DNA of 64,000 nt from Sulfitobacter brevis (GCF_900112755.1 NZ_FOMW01000009.1:1-64000); one strand, 5' to 3'. Shown: positions 17,000 to 26,747, counted from the stretch's first letter. A program made the numbers and translations. Notes: a model not told the origin generated them from the sequence alone.

Positions 17000-17257
17000 A
17001 TGTCTAAAACGAGCGAAATTGAAGCGGCACTGAACGACGCATTTGCGCCCAGTGAGTTGGAGGTGGTGGACGACAGCGAAAGCCACCGCGGGCATGGCGG
17101 GTTCCAGGAGGGCGGCGAAAGCCACTATAACGTGCGCATCAGGTCAGAGGCGTTCAAGGGTATGAGCCGGCTGGCCCGCCACCGAGCGGTGCACGCCGCA
17201 CTTGGACAGGACCTGATTGGCCGCATCCACGCGCTGGCGCTGGATCTTGGGGAGTAG
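17000..17257 (+). CDS. BolA-family protein
   Basis: 85 aa. The ATG at 17000 follows a GAAGGGGG ribosome site. It has the BolA fold signature: variable N-terminus (MSKTSEIEAALNDAF), the H-bearing loop ESHRGHGGF, ESHYNVRIRSEAFKGMSRLARHR, and HALALDLGE at the end. BolA proteins bind [2Fe-2S] clusters together with monothiol glutaredoxins and take part in iron regulation and cluster transfer. There is no glutaredoxin gene in the window. The start upstream at 16847 in the same frame overlaps the divergent J-domain gene and is rejected. Confidence 0.9.
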   Translation: MSKTSEIEAALNDAFAPSELEVVDDSESHRGHGGFQEGGESHYNVRIRSEAFKGMSRLARHRAVHAALGQDLIGRIHALALDLGE

Positions 17258-17269
17258 CGGCACTTTGCA

Positions 17270-17842
17270 TCAGCTATCGGGTTTCTGCGCGGCACGGGCT
17301 TTGGCATAGTCGCGCAGGGCCCCATCGTCATCCATATTGGTGGTGTCTTCGACGCCGTTGTCGAGCTGCTTATCCGCGTCCGGTTCAGTAACCCACGTCT
17401 CGGTGTCGATCGTGGTCATTGCATCTTGCGCGTCTGGTTCGGTTCCGAGCGTGTCGGATACAGGTGTCTCAGTCTCAAGCGTTTGAGCTTCCCCAACGTC
17501 GGCCGCGGCATCTTCATTTGCGGCAATCTGCGCGGCATCGCTGTCGCTCAGCTCCGGCATGTTGGCGGGCGCAGGCAACAGATCAGGGGCGAATGCGTCC
17601 TCATGGGCGGTATGCAGGCGGCGAAACACCAGAACATTGCGCCATTCGGTTGTGGTCGAGGTTAGGCCGGACCGCTCGATGCTGGGCAGGGTTTCCGCGC
17701 GCTGATACTCCCAACCTTCGGATGAAAGATCGTTCATAAGGCATTCAAGCGCATGAGAAAAACGCGCTTCAGCGCCTTTGACGCCATCGGCCTTCAGGCC
17801 ACGGTTCGGCGCGGGGACAATCTTGTATTCATATCGCGGCAT
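17270..17842 (-). CDS. DUF4177-like domain protein, 190 aa
   Basis: The N-terminal 75 residues (MPRYEYKIVPAP, then EGWEYQRAETLPS, WRNVLVFRR) match the pattern of DUF4177, a small beta-rich domain with an aromatic-rich core and the EGWEYQ turn. The remaining 110 residues are acidic and low in complexity (ANEDAAADVGEAQTLETETP) and probably disordered. No enzymatic residues are apparent. It converges with the BolA-like gene, with only 12 bp between stops. Confidence 0.75.
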   Translation of the reverse strand: MPRYEYKIVPAPNRGLKADGVKGAEARFSHALECLMNDLSSEGWEYQRAETLPSIERSGLTSTTTEWRNVLVFRRLHTAHEDAFAPDLLPAPANMPELSDSDAAQIAANEDAAADVGEAQTLETETPVSDTLGTEPDAQDAMTTIDTETWVTEPDADKQLDNGVEDTTNMDDDGALRDYAKARAAQKPDS

Positions 17843-17933
17843 AAGGCACTCTCAGTCTGGAAGAAGGGTGGTCTATCAAAACCCGCGCTCCGGCGAAAGA
17901 GGCTGCGGCACCCGATTTGAGCGCATCCGCGAA

Positions 17934-18401
17934 TTACTGCTTGAGACCGATGCGGCGGCCCAAGCGGTCGGGCACGGGCAGTTCAGCCTGCGCAGCCTTT
18001 AGCGCGGCAAGCTTCGAGGCAATCGCTTCCGGCATCGGTGCGACTTTGGGGCCGGATTGGTCAACATGCAGGGTCAGCCCTTCGGCGGTCGCCGCGAGCC
18101 AGCCGTCCTCATGCCAAAGCTCCTGATAGGAGTGGAACTTTTTCTCATCGCAATCAATGATATGGAAGGTGGCATAGACCTTGTCGTCCACATGCAACTC
18201 GCGCAGATAGCAGACGTGGAATTCCGCCACATAGGTGGTGAATCCGGTCTTTTGATAGGCAAGGCCAAAGCCGAGCGTGGGGTAAATCTCGTCCACCGCC
18301 TCGTCAAACAACACGTTGTAATAGGCCATGTTGAGGTGACCGTTAAAGTCGATCCACTCAGGGCGGACCGTCATCAGGGTGGAGCGAAGGGGGTATTGCA
18401 T
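17934..18401 (-). CDS. Hot-dog fold acyl-CoA thioesterase
   Basis: 155 aa of the 4-hydroxybenzoyl-CoA thioesterase-like family. The active-site Asp is D18 in RPEWIDFNGHLN, followed by MAYYNVLFDEAVDEI. The pattern resembles the thioesterases linked to carnitine dehydrogenase in alphaproteobacteria, but no carnitine genes are nearby, so the substrate is left open. It stands alone on the minus strand, with its start about 85 bp from the stop of the following gatB gene. Confidence 0.8.
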   Translation of the reverse strand: MQYPLRSTLMTVRPEWIDFNGHLNMAYYNVLFDEAVDEIYPTLGFGLAYQKTGFTTYVAEFHVCYLRELHVDDKVYATFHIIDCDEKKFHSYQELWHEDGWLAATAEGLTLHVDQSGPKVAPMPEAIASKLAALKAAQAELPVPDRLGRRIGLKQ

Positions 18402-18484
18402 GGACGACCTCGGATTTTAAGTGAGACCCCCACCGCGGCACAGCACTGCGCAGAGGTGGGGCCTGATAGACGGGTCGGCGCGGC

Positions 18485-19996
18485 TCAGCCGTTAAGCTTT
18501 GCCGCCACGATGTCGTTGACGGCCTTGGGGTTGGCCTTGCCGCCCGTCGCCTTGATCACCTGACCGACAAACCAGCCTGCCAGCTTGGGGTTTGCTTGGG
18601 CTTTGGCGACCTGATCGGGGTTGGCGGCAATGATCTCGTCCACGGCCTTTTCAATCGCGCCGGTGTCGGTGACCTGCTTCATGCCACGCGCTTCGACGAT
18701 CTGCGCCGGATCTCCGCCTTCGGTATAGACGATCTCGAACAGGTCCTTGGCGATCTTGCCCGAGATCGCGCCCGAGGCGATAAGATCGATAACGCCGCCC
18801 AATTGCACAGGCGTCACCGGGCTGTCGCTGATGTCGCGCTCGTCTTTCTTCAGGCGGCCAAACAACTCATTGATCACCCAGTTCGCGGCCATTTTGCCAT
18901 CGCGGCTCTGCGCCACGGCTTCGAAATAGCCAGCCGAGTCCAGATCAGCGGTCAGCACCGAAGCGTCATAGTCGCTAAGGCCGAAATCATTGATAAAACG
19001 CGACTTCTTGGCATCCGGAAGTTCGGGAAGGTTCGCCGCGATAGTATCGACCCATCCCTGCTCAATCTCCAGTGGCAGCAGATCGGGGTCGGGGAAATAG
19101 CGGTAATCATGCGCTTCTTCTTTGGACCGCATCGAGCGGGTTTCCTGCTTGTCGGGATCAAACAAACGGGTTTCCTGAGTAACCGTGCCACCGCCCTCGA
19201 CAATCGCGATTTGACGACGGGCCTCGACCTCGATGGCCTGCTGGATAAATCGCATGGAGTTCATGTTCTTAATCTCGCAGCGGGTGCCGAGGTGGCTGAA
19301 ATCCTGCGTTGCCTGATATTTCTCGTATTGGCCAACACGGCAGATGGATACGTTCACATCCGCCCGCATTGCGCCGGACTGCATGTCCCCGTTACAGGTG
19401 CCCAAATAGCGCATAATCTGGCGCAGCTTGGCCAGATAGGCGGCGGCCTCTTCAGGGCCACGGATATCGGGCTGCGAGACGATTTCCATCAGGCAAACGC
19501 CGGTCCGGTTCAGGTCCACAAACGACATCGACGGATCCATGTCATGGATCGATTTGCCTGCGTCCTGTTCCATATGAATACGCTCGACCCGCACCAGACG
19601 GGCGGTGCCATCACCAAGCTCGACCAAGACTTCGCCTTCGCCAACAATCGGATGGTAAAGCTGCGAAATCTGATAGCCCTGCGGCAGATCGGGGTAGAAA
19701 TAGTTTTTGCGGTCAAACGCCGACTTCAGGTTGATCTGAGCCTTGAGGCCCAGCCCTGTGCGCACAGCCTGTTCGATGCAATATTCGTTGATGACCGGCA
19801 GCATGCCCGGCATTGCGGCGTCCACAAAGGCCACGTTTGAATTGGGCTCTGCGCCGAATTTGGTCGAGGCACCCGAGAACAGCTTTGCGTTGGAGGCGAC
19901 CTGCGCGTGGACCTCCATCCCGATCACCAGCTCCCAATCGTGTTTGGCACCGGCGATGACGCGGGGTTTTGGGGTCTCGTAGGTCAAATCAAGCAT
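18485..19996 (-). CDS. gatB: Asp-tRNA(Asn)/Glu-tRNA(Gln) amidotransferase subunit B
   Basis: GatB of the GatCAB complex, which converts mischarged Glu-tRNA(Gln) or Asp-tRNA(Asn) to the correct aminoacyl-tRNA. 503 aa from the ATG at 19996 ([21 protein letters not shown]); typical family motifs follow: [48 protein letters not shown]-type sequence ([13 protein letters not shown]) and [17 protein letters not shown]. The C-terminal YqeY-like tail ([16 protein letters not shown]) is complete. gatA and gatC are not in the window, so the subunits are scattered, as is common in alphaproteobacteria. Confidence 0.97.
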   Translation of the reverse strand: MLDLTYETPKPRVIAGAKHDWELVIGMEVHAQVASNAKLFSGASTKFGAEPNSNVAFVDAAMPGMLPVINEYCIEQAVRTGLGLKAQINLKSAFDRKNYFYPDLPQGYQISQLYHPIVGEGEVLVELGDGTARLVRVERIHMEQDAGKSIHDMDPSMSFVDLNRTGVCLMEIVSQPDIRGPEEAAAYLAKLRQIMRYLGTCNGDMQSGAMRADVNVSICRVGQYEKYQATQDFSHLGTRCEIKNMNSMRFIQQAIEVEARRQIAIVEGGGTVTQETRLFDPDKQETRSMRSKEEAHDYRYFPDPDLLPLEIEQGWVDTIAANLPELPDAKKSRFINDFGLSDYDASVLTADLDSAGYFEAVAQSRDGKMAANWVINELFGRLKKDERDISDSPVTPVQLGGVIDLIASGAISGKIAKDLFEIVYTEGGDPAQIVEARGMKQVTDTGAIEKAVDEIIAANPDQVAKAQANPKLAGWFVGQVIKATGGKANPKAVNDIVAAKLNG

Positions 19997-20104
19997 GGCG
20001 GGCTCCTGCGCGGAAAGTGTCGCAGCGGTCTTAGGCCAGCGCAGGGTTTGCCGCAAGTGCTCGGCGACTTCTTGAGGGGGTACAGCTGTGATTTTGCCAA
20101 TGGC

Positions 20105-20144
20105 TATTGGCCGGTGCGCTCTGACTTAGGGCGACCGGCCAATA
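20105..20144. terminator. Inverted repeat downstream of the 433-aa gene
   Basis: TATTGGCCGGT (20105-20115) and ACCGGCCAATA (20134-20144) form an 11-bp perfect stem with an 18-nt loop, just past the stop of the leftward gene ending at 20167. No T-run follows on the minus strand, so a terminator is likely but not certain. It could also lie in the gatB promoter region. Confidence 0.45.
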
Positions 20145-20166
20145 CGGCAGTGAGATACGGGTGGCC

Positions 20167-21468
20167 TCAGCCTGCCTGCGCCACCGGACCGTGATCGGTA
20201 AAGACAATCCGATTGCCAGCCGAGATTTCGCGCTGGAACAATGTGGTGATGATCCGCATGGCATCATCGCGCCCCGATGCTGCAAACCGGTTGGGCGAAC
20301 GGACCCGCAGGTTATTGTCAAAGCCGCGCGCGGCATGGGCCCAGATCATCGGGTGCAACTCTGTCAGATGCTCGCGGATAATCCAGCGGGCGCAGGCGGC
20401 AATCTCGGCGCGGTTCTGATCGGCCTCGTCATTGCCTGAAAAAGCCTGCCCGATAGAATTGGCGCAATAGGCTGCCAGCAGGTTGGTGGTATAGGGATCG
20501 CAGCGGCGGGCGAGGATGTCGCGCAACCCCTCGACAAAGAACGGTACATCAAGGTTGGCGCAGGCTTTATCGTCGCAGGCGATGGCGTCAAACATCACCC
20601 ATGTATAGCCGCCTGCACCCCATGTGTCTTGGGTCCGCGACGCCGTGCGCCGTGCCTCAAGCTCCAGTGCCTCATAGCTGCCAAACCACCGGGGTAGCAG
20701 ATGGTTGCCCATCGCACGCATCGCCCGCGGGTTGGCAGGGTTCAGGTCAATCAGCGCCTCGTATTTATCGGCAACACGGCCTGCAACGTGATCACTGCCG
20801 CCGAGCAAGGCACAATAAGTCGATGCCAGCAGCGGGGAGCGCATCTCGCTCGCGCAATAGGGAGCCAGAATATCACTGGCGCGGTCGAAATGCGCTTCAA
20901 ATGCGTCACGGTTGCGGGTCGGGACTTCGGTATCCCAGCCGTTGCCGCGCCACGCCCAGCCAATGTCGATATGGGACTGGGCCACGATTGCGGCAATGAT
21001 GTAATCATTCGGGTGATCGGCCAGCACATGCTCCAGGGCTTCGATGCCTTCCAGCAGCGGCGCGTCTCGGGCGGGCTTGCCGTCAATCAATGCATGTTCC
21101 ACTGCCAAGACCACATCGGCACGCGCGCCGTAGGCCATCAACTCGGCGACAGACATCGAACCGGGCGTCAGAGCGCGGGCATCATCGGCCTTGCGGATTA
21201 GCTTGGAAAGCTCTTTCCACTTTTCTTGACGCACCAGTTTTTGCGCAGATAACAGATGCATGTCGCGCAGCTTGTCTTCGGCAGTGGGGTCAGGGCAGGT
21301 GATGCGCAGCATGGCGGCTCGCTCGGAGACGCTGGCGCTGCCGGACGGGGTGCGGCGTTGCAGCGGAATCGCCAGTGCCGCGTCGCATTGGCCGATGATC
21401 GAGCTCTGCACGGGCTCGGCTTTTCGTCCGGGCAGGTGGCGCTGTAAGAAGGTGCGCATTGCTTTCAT
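20167..21468 (-). CDS. Conserved hypothetical protein, 433 aa
   Basis: No family is recognised. The sequence is mostly helical and soluble, with alanine-rich segments such as LEHVLADHPNDYIIAAIVAQSH and EALIDLNPANPRAMRAMGNH that look like tetratricopeptide-type helices. It has no signal peptide and no membrane segments. Aromatic-rich patches (WAWRGNGWD, TWGAGGYTWVMFDAIACDD) may form a conserved surface. The base composition is like the core genome. It is probably monocistronic, flanked by gatB on the same strand and by a lytic transglycosylase gene in the opposite direction. Confidence 0.7.
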   Translation of the reverse strand: MKAMRTFLQRHLPGRKAEPVQSSIIGQCDAALAIPLQRRTPSGSASVSERAAMLRITCPDPTAEDKLRDMHLLSAQKLVRQEKWKELSKLIRKADDARALTPGSMSVAELMAYGARADVVLAVEHALIDGKPARDAPLLEGIEALEHVLADHPNDYIIAAIVAQSHIDIGWAWRGNGWDTEVPTRNRDAFEAHFDRASDILAPYCASEMRSPLLASTYCALLGGSDHVAGRVADKYEALIDLNPANPRAMRAMGNHLLPRWFGSYEALELEARRTASRTQDTWGAGGYTWVMFDAIACDDKACANLDVPFFVEGLRDILARRCDPYTTNLLAAYCANSIGQAFSGNDEADQNRAEIAACARWIIREHLTELHPMIWAHAARGFDNNLRVRSPNRFAASGRDDAMRIITTLFQREISAGNRIVFTDHGPVAQAG

Positions 21469-21724
21469 AGGTATGTCCGATCGCTGCTCTATTTTCTTTC
21501 ATCTAGGTATCGGAGTCGTTTGGGGCACAACCGTGGCGGTGCTGAGAAGATATCGCGGAACTCTTGGAGCCGGAAAAAGCGTTTTGCCACAATGCGGTGG
21601 CTTGCGGGGCTGATCGTCGCGCAGGCGTGGCTAATGGAGCGACGGTCGGATGATTGTCGCTGATACGGGCACAAGGAATCGGTATTGCTTGCAAACTAAT
21701 CCAAATCTTAAACATAGTGCGCCG

Positions 21725-22522
21725 ATGAAAAACTTGGTCCTTGGAGGAATGCTGGCCTGTGTGTCAGCGCTGGCGCATGCCGATGTGGAAACGCTGTTAC
21801 GCCCGACAGCGCGGCCCGATGTGCTGGCCCGTCCCAAGGCCGATCCGTTTGTCGAGACGCCTGAAATTCTTCTTGAGGCGGCGATGACAGCGCCCGCGAA
21901 TATACCTGACACAGACGCCGACCTGACAACCCGCACGCCGCGATTCACCACGACAATTCGCCCACCTGCGCGTTCGGGTGATGTGCCGCGCACACGCTGG
22001 CAACATATGGGCGGGCATGTGATCTGGACCCGTGCGGCGATCTCGGCGCTCAAGGCACATGGCAAACCTTTGGTCGATATGGTGCCGCGCGATATTGAGA
22101 ACTGGTGTCCCGCCTATAAAACCGGCTCTGACGCGGACCGCCGTGCCTTTTGGGTGGGGTTCATGTCATCGCTTGCCAAGCATGAAAGCACCTATAAGCC
22201 TTGGGCAGTCGGGGGCGGCGGGCGTTGGTACGGATTGTTGCAGATTTTGCCCGGTACGGCACGGGGTTATAAATGCAACGTCGGGACCGGTGAGGCGCTT
22301 AAGAACGGCGCGGCGAACCTGAGCTGTGCTGTACGCATTCTGGCCCATACCGTGCCGCGTGACGGGGTGATCCATGGCTATAGCGGCGGGCGCGGGCGCG
22401 GCGTGACGGCAGATTGGGGCCCAATGCACAGCGCGCCCAAGCGGCAGGACATGGCCCGCTGGCTGCGCCGCCAGAGCTATTGCAAACCCCTTAACGAGAC
22501 ACGGCCGAAGGTTCGGCCCTAA
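21725..22522 (+). CDS. Lytic transglycosylase (SLT domain), secreted
   Basis: 265 aa from the ATG at 21725, which gives a signal peptide (MKNLVLGGMLACVSALAHA). The longer upstream frame has none, which decides the start. A proline- and threonine-rich linker leads to an SLT-like domain in the C-terminal half: the catalytic Glu is in SLAKHESTYKPWAVGG, followed by WYGLLQILPGTARGY and AANLSCAVRIL. It cleaves peptidoglycan glycan strands in the periplasm with formation of 1,6-anhydro ends. A GGCCGAA/TTCGGCC hairpin spans the stop codon. Confidence 0.85.
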   Translation: MKNLVLGGMLACVSALAHADVETLLRPTARPDVLARPKADPFVETPEILLEAAMTAPANIPDTDADLTTRTPRFTTTIRPPARSGDVPRTRWQHMGGHVIWTRAAISALKAHGKPLVDMVPRDIENWCPAYKTGSDADRRAFWVGFMSSLAKHESTYKPWAVGGGGRWYGLLQILPGTARGYKCNVGTGEALKNGAANLSCAVRILAHTVPRDGVIHGYSGGRGRGVTADWGPMHSAPKRQDMARWLRRQSYCKPLNETRPKVRP

Positions 22523-22526
22523 GCAT

Positions 22527-22961
22527 CTATTGTAAAAGCTGAAAGTGGTGGCGTTGTACGGCGAGACCGTGATCTTGAAGCGCGCTCTCAAACGCACGGT
22601 GCGGTGGCGTGCATTCAAACGGCAGGCGGATTTTGCGCCCTGTTCTGGTCACCACCGTAGCGCGGACCGAGAAATCCAGCCGTGTATCAAGGCGGATGTG
22701 GTCCACTTCTGCCAGCGCCACGTCGGCACGGCGGCGTCCGGAATGCCATGTCAGTTGGTCGTTCGTCAGCGTCAGCCCGCTGGCAGGATTTCGCGCGAGA
22801 TCATAGATCGCGGGCAGGGTGAAGAGGCCTAGAAAGCCCAAGACCCACCACGCCGCGTCGAACCAGAGCCACGCCGCCGCCAGCATCAGCCAGATCACCG
22901 CAACGATGATGCCCGTGCGCCAGTTGCGCGCTTCACATTCAAAGACGAAGTCAGCTGCCAC
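22527..22961 (-). CDS. Small membrane protein, 144 aa
   Basis: Two adjacent hydrophobic segments at about residues 16-34 (TGIIVAVIWLMLAAAWLWF) and 37-52 (AAWWVLGFLGLFTLPAIY), followed by a soluble C-terminal part with LTNDQLTWHSGRRRADVALAEVDHIRL that looks like a pleckstrin-homology-like membrane-associated domain. The function is unknown. It follows the SDR gene by 8 bp and is the last member of the pepN-SDR-membrane protein run. Confidence 0.75.
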   Translation of the reverse strand: MAADFVFECEARNWRTGIIVAVIWLMLAAAWLWFDAAWWVLGFLGLFTLPAIYDLARNPASGLTLTNDQLTWHSGRRRADVALAEVDHIRLDTRLDFSVRATVVTRTGRKIRLPFECTPPHRAFESALQDHGLAVQRHHFQLLQ

Positions 22962-22969
22962 TTGCCGCG

Positions 22970-23710
22970 CTATCGTCCGCCCGAGACGTCAAGGGTCGAT
23001 CCGGTGACGTAGCTTGCCTCGTCTGACAGCAGCCACAGCGCCGCGTTGGCGACCTCAATAGCACTGCCAGCGCGTTGCATTGGCACCTTGGCCGCCACCC
23101 GCAGTGCGCGGCCAGGTTCACCGCCTTTGGCGTGAATGTCGGTTTCGATCACGCCGGGGCGCAGGGACATCACGCGGATGCCTTCTGCGGCTACTGCATC
23201 GGCCAAGCCTTTGGTAAAGGTATCAATTGCCGCTTTTGAGGCCGCGTAATCGACATATTCATGCGCCGATCCCAACCGTGCCGCCGCCGAGGAGATGTTC
23301 ACGATCGCACCGTCATCGCCCTGCGCCTGCATCCGGCTGACTGCTTCGCCCGCCACCAGAATTGCGCCGATGACGTTGGTATCAAACATCCGCCGCAGCC
23401 GTGCGTGGGTAAGCTCCGTCACGGGTACTGCGACATCCACGATACCTGCGTTGTTGATCAGCGCATCCAGTTGGCCAAACTCCACATCGATCTGCGCGAA
23501 CATATCGGTGATTGCGTCAGGATCGGCGACATCGGCCTGACAGAGCAGCACGCGCGCGCCCGCCATCTCGGCGTCGCGACCAACGGCATCGGCCAACGCA
23601 TGATTGCTGCGATAATTGAGCACCAGATCATAGCCACGTGTCGCCGCTAGTCGTGCACAAGCGGCACCAATGCCACTGGACGCACCGGTAATCAAAAGGA
23701 CAGGGCGCAT
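22970..23710 (-). CDS. SDR-family oxidoreductase
   Basis: A 246-aa Rossmann-fold dehydrogenase. The cofactor motif TGASSGIGAA is at residues 8-17, NNAG in the middle (LDALINNAGIVD), and the catalytic Tyr-Lys is in VDYAASKAAIDTF. The C-terminus GSTLDVSGGR is typical of the 3-ketoacyl reductase-like branch. The substrate is not evident. The ATG lies only 3 bp after the pepN stop, so it is translated from the pepN transcript. Confidence 0.9.
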   Translation of the reverse strand: MRPVLLITGASSGIGAACARLAATRGYDLVLNYRSNHALADAVGRDAEMAGARVLLCQADVADPDAITDMFAQIDVEFGQLDALINNAGIVDVAVPVTELTHARLRRMFDTNVIGAILVAGEAVSRMQAQGDDGAIVNISSAAARLGSAHEYVDYAASKAAIDTFTKGLADAVAAEGIRVMSLRPGVIETDIHAKGGEPGRALRVAAKVPMQRAGSAIEVANAALWLLSDEASYVTGSTLDVSGGR

Positions 23711-23713
23711 GGT

Positions 23714-26266
23714 TCAAGCCTTCCGGATGCGCGTCAACATCTCGGTGACATCGCGGCTGAGGGTGGGTTGGGCGAGAATGCGATCAAGCTCGGCGGTGAT
23801 CAGAGCCTTGCGGTCATCGTCATAGCGCGGCCATGACTGGAACGCCGAACACATCCGCGCCGTGGTTTGCGGATTGACGGGGTCAAGCTTGATCAGCCAG
23901 TCGGCGAGAAGTTGGTACCCCTTGCCAGAGTGGTGGTGAAAGCCTGCGTGGTGCATCACAAGGCTGCCGAACACTGCGCGGAACCTGTTGGGGTTCTTCC
24001 AGTTGAAATCCGGATGATCAGTAAGGGCGGCAGCCACGTCGGCGGCATCTTCTGGATCGGCTTCAATCACTTGCAGGCCAAACCATTTATCCATCACCAG
24101 ACGGTCGTTTTTCCATTGTGCTTCAAAGGCTTTTAGCGCGGCACTGCCCCGATCGGCGCGGATCAGATTGGCCAGACCGGACAATTGCTGGGTCATGTTA
24201 TCTGCCGCGCCGTATTGCGCCTGCGCCTGTACGCCACCATCGGTACGGGTAATGAGGGCCAGCGCGCTATTGGCCAGCGCCCGTTTGCCGGACTGCTCTG
24301 CGTCAGGGCGGTATTCAGCCGTTACGAGGTTATCGGCATAGAGTGCGGGCAGCACATCGCGGAAGCGCCGCGCCATTGCCGCGCGCATCGTCTCGGTCGC
24401 GGCATAGATCAGATCAGGCTCCGGCACTTCGCCTGCGTCATGGAGCGCCGTCGCGAGGTCGGACTGGCTCGGCAAGCCCATCATCAGGGCGCGGTAGGCG
24501 GGGTCCAAGGTTTCGTCCCGTAGAACCGCAAGGATCCCGTCCAGATAAGCCCGGTCAGGCGCCGTACCCTCACGGATCATCGACAGCAGCGATTTGCGCG
24601 CCAGCGTGCGGCCCGCTTCCCAGCGATTGAAGGGGTCGGTGTCATGGGCCAGCAGCAGCGCCCGTTCGGTATCATTCAGATCATGGTCCAGCACTACAGG
24701 GGCCGAGAAACCGCGCAGGATTGAGGCAACGGGCCGCGCGGCCAGACCATCAAAGGTGAAGCTCTGGCTGGCTTCGGTCATTTCCAGCACGCGTGTTTCG
24801 GCAACTTCGTCACCAATGGGGCCGATCAGCCCTACGGATATCGGAATCACCAGCGGCTGTGGCTCGGGTGTGGCGGCACTGGGCGGGGTGTGCTGGGTAA
24901 AGGTCAGGGTAAGAGTGTCATCGGCCCAGTCCTCGATGACCTTCAATCGCGGTGTGCCGGCTTGCGAATACCAGCGCTTGAACTGGGTCAGATCGCGGCC
25001 CGTGGTATCCTCGAACACCTTGAGCCAATCTTCGATGGTGGCCGCATCGCCGTCGTGCCGCTCGAAGTATAAGTCGAGCGCTGTTGCGTAGGCGTCATCC
25101 CCCACCAACCGTTTCAGCATCCCGATAACCTCGGCGCCTTTTTCGTAAACGGTGGCGGTGTAGAAGTTGTTAATCTCCTGAAAGCTCTCGGGCCGTACGG
25201 GATGGGCCAGTGGGCCTTGGTCTTCGGCAAACTGGCGTCCGCGCAGATCAATCACATCGCCGATCCGCTTTACGGCAGCCGAGCGCATGTCAGAGGTGAA
25301 CTGGCTGTCGCGGTAGACTGTCAGCCCTTCCTTGAGGCAAAGCTGGAACCAGTCGCGGCAGGTGATGCGATTGCCGGTCCAGTTGTGGAAATACTCATGG
25401 GCGATGATCGCCTCGATCCGCTCGAAGTTCATATCGGTCGAGGTTTCGGGCGAGGCGAGCACAGCAGAGGAGTTGAAAATGTTCAGCCCCTTGTTCTCCA
25501 TCGCGCCCATGTTGAAATCATCAACCGCGACGATGTTGAACAGATCGAGATCATATTTGCGCCCGTATACCTCCTCGTCCCATTTCATGCTGTCCTTGAG
25601 CGCCTGCATGCCGAAGGCGCATTTGCCCTCGTCTCCGGGGCGGACATAGAGGTTGAGATCGACCTTACGACCAGAAGCCGTGGTGAATGTATCGGCGTGG
25701 GCGATCAGCTCACCCGCCACCAAAGCAAAGAGGTAGGCAGGCTTGGGCCAAGGATCGTGCCACTCGGCATGGCCCTCGCTTGAAGCTACAGGGTTGCCGT
25801 TGGACAACAGCACAGGGTGCGGGCCGTTGATAATGACGGTGAAGACGCTCATCACGTCGGGACGGTCGGGGTAATAGGTGATCTTGCGAAAGCCTTCGGC
25901 CTCGCATTGGGTGCAATACATGCCGTTGGACATATAAAGCCCTTCGAGCGCGGTATTGCCCTGCGGGTCAATCTCGACTTCTGATTCCCAGATGAACGGG
26001 CCGTCGGGCACATCGCAGGTCAGGCCCTTGTCGGAGACATCGGGCGCGACGGGAGTACCGTCGATGCTGGCGTTGATCAGCTTGAGGTTCTCGCCGTGCA
26101 AAAAGAACGTGCGGTCAGTCGCGGCAGGGTTCGGGCGAAAGGCGGTGCGGCTTTTCACGCGGGTGTTTTCAGGGTGCAAATCAAACGTCAGTGTCACCTC
26201 ATCCACGACGAAGCCAAAGGGGCTGTAGTCGGACAGATAGATGGTCTCGGGGGCTGCGTCGCGCAT
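23714..26266 (-). CDS. pepN: Aminopeptidase N (M1 metallopeptidase)
   Basis: A zinc aminopeptidase that removes N-terminal residues from peptides in the cytoplasm. Start at 26266 (MRDAAPETIYLSDYSPFGF); the longer frame upstream is not family-like. It has the substrate-binding GAMENKG motif and the zinc site HEYFH at residues 290-294 with the third ligand E313 in CLKEGL. The numbering is close to the E. coli enzyme (H297, H301, E320). The 850-aa length is slightly under the E. coli length. It is first in a tight operon with the SDR and a small membrane protein. Confidence 0.96.
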   Translation of the reverse strand: MRDAAPETIYLSDYSPFGFVVDEVTLTFDLHPENTRVKSRTAFRPNPAATDRTFFLHGENLKLINASIDGTPVAPDVSDKGLTCDVPDGPFIWESEVEIDPQGNTALEGLYMSNGMYCTQCEAEGFRKITYYPDRPDVMSVFTVIINGPHPVLLSNGNPVASSEGHAEWHDPWPKPAYLFALVAGELIAHADTFTTASGRKVDLNLYVRPGDEGKCAFGMQALKDSMKWDEEVYGRKYDLDLFNIVAVDDFNMGAMENKGLNIFNSSAVLASPETSTDMNFERIEAIIAHEYFHNWTGNRITCRDWFQLCLKEGLTVYRDSQFTSDMRSAAVKRIGDVIDLRGRQFAEDQGPLAHPVRPESFQEINNFYTATVYEKGAEVIGMLKRLVGDDAYATALDLYFERHDGDAATIEDWLKVFEDTTGRDLTQFKRWYSQAGTPRLKVIEDWADDTLTLTFTQHTPPSAATPEPQPLVIPISVGLIGPIGDEVAETRVLEMTEASQSFTFDGLAARPVASILRGFSAPVVLDHDLNDTERALLLAHDTDPFNRWEAGRTLARKSLLSMIREGTAPDRAYLDGILAVLRDETLDPAYRALMMGLPSQSDLATALHDAGEVPEPDLIYAATETMRAAMARRFRDVLPALYADNLVTAEYRPDAEQSGKRALANSALALITRTDGGVQAQAQYGAADNMTQQLSGLANLIRADRGSAALKAFEAQWKNDRLVMDKWFGLQVIEADPEDAADVAAALTDHPDFNWKNPNRFRAVFGSLVMHHAGFHHHSGKGYQLLADWLIKLDPVNPQTTARMCSAFQSWPRYDDDRKALITAELDRILAQPTLSRDVTEMLTRIRKA

Positions 26267-26365
26267 GGGTAATCCTTGGAACGAATAGGGTTGGCACACG
26301 TTATATCTGTAACGCCAGACCCGCAAGCGGGTCATCCCGAGCCCCTAAATTTCAGGAGAAACCTT

Positions 26366-26614
26366 ATGTCTGCCCCCGATACAAACGTCGAGAAACAAGA
26401 ACGCCAGCACAAGCCCTCACTACTGGGCATTCGCGGCGTCCTTGTCATTGTCGCATTGCTTACGATCGGTCTGGTCTTTTACCTCGCGATCAACAGTTCT
26501 GGCCCTGATGATCGGGATGGCGTGAGCGGGGTACCTACCACGGATGTCACCACCGAAACGATGCAGCCTGCAACTAACGATAGTCAGACCCCCGCAGCTC
26601 CCGCCGGAAACTGA
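26366..26614 (+). CDS. Small single-pass membrane protein, 82 aa
   Basis: Begins at ATG 26366 after CAGGAGA. The short N-terminal region (MSAPDTNVEKQERQHK) is followed by a membrane helix (IRGVLVIVALLTIGLVFYLAI) and a Thr/Pro/Ala-rich tail of about 40 residues, probably periplasmic and disordered. The function is unknown. It is divergent from pepN with a 99-bp gap that presumably contains both promoters. Confidence 0.7.
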   Translation: MSAPDTNVEKQERQHKPSLLGIRGVLVIVALLTIGLVFYLAINSSGPDDRDGVSGVPTTDVTTETMQPATNDSQTPAAPAGN

Positions 26615-26724
26615 CGCCTCTGCCGTGCCGCATGTGCGTGACGACTACACCGAACAATTGGTTAGGGGCGCTTGTATCAAGCGCCCTTCATCGTAGGACG
26701 ACCGTAACGAGAGCTTGAGCGCTG

Positions 26725-26747
26725 TTTGGTAAAGTATTCTTACCAAA
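26725..26747. promoter_or_regulatory. Perfect inverted repeat upstream of glcB (candidate operator)
   Basis: TTTGGTAA, a 7-nt spacer and TTACCAAA form a perfect 8-bp inverted repeat about 93 bp upstream of the malate synthase start. The arms and spacing are like a dimeric repressor site. Glyoxylate-cycle genes are usually controlled by acetate- or glyoxylate-responsive regulators, but no regulator gene is adjacent. The candidate is only structural. Confidence 0.5.

Noticed and set aside
22503..22518. GGCCGAA/TTCGGCC hairpin over the lytic transglycosylase stop as a terminator
   Set aside because: Stem of 7 bp with a 2-nt loop overlapping the coding end and no T-run; could be chance in GC-rich DNA.
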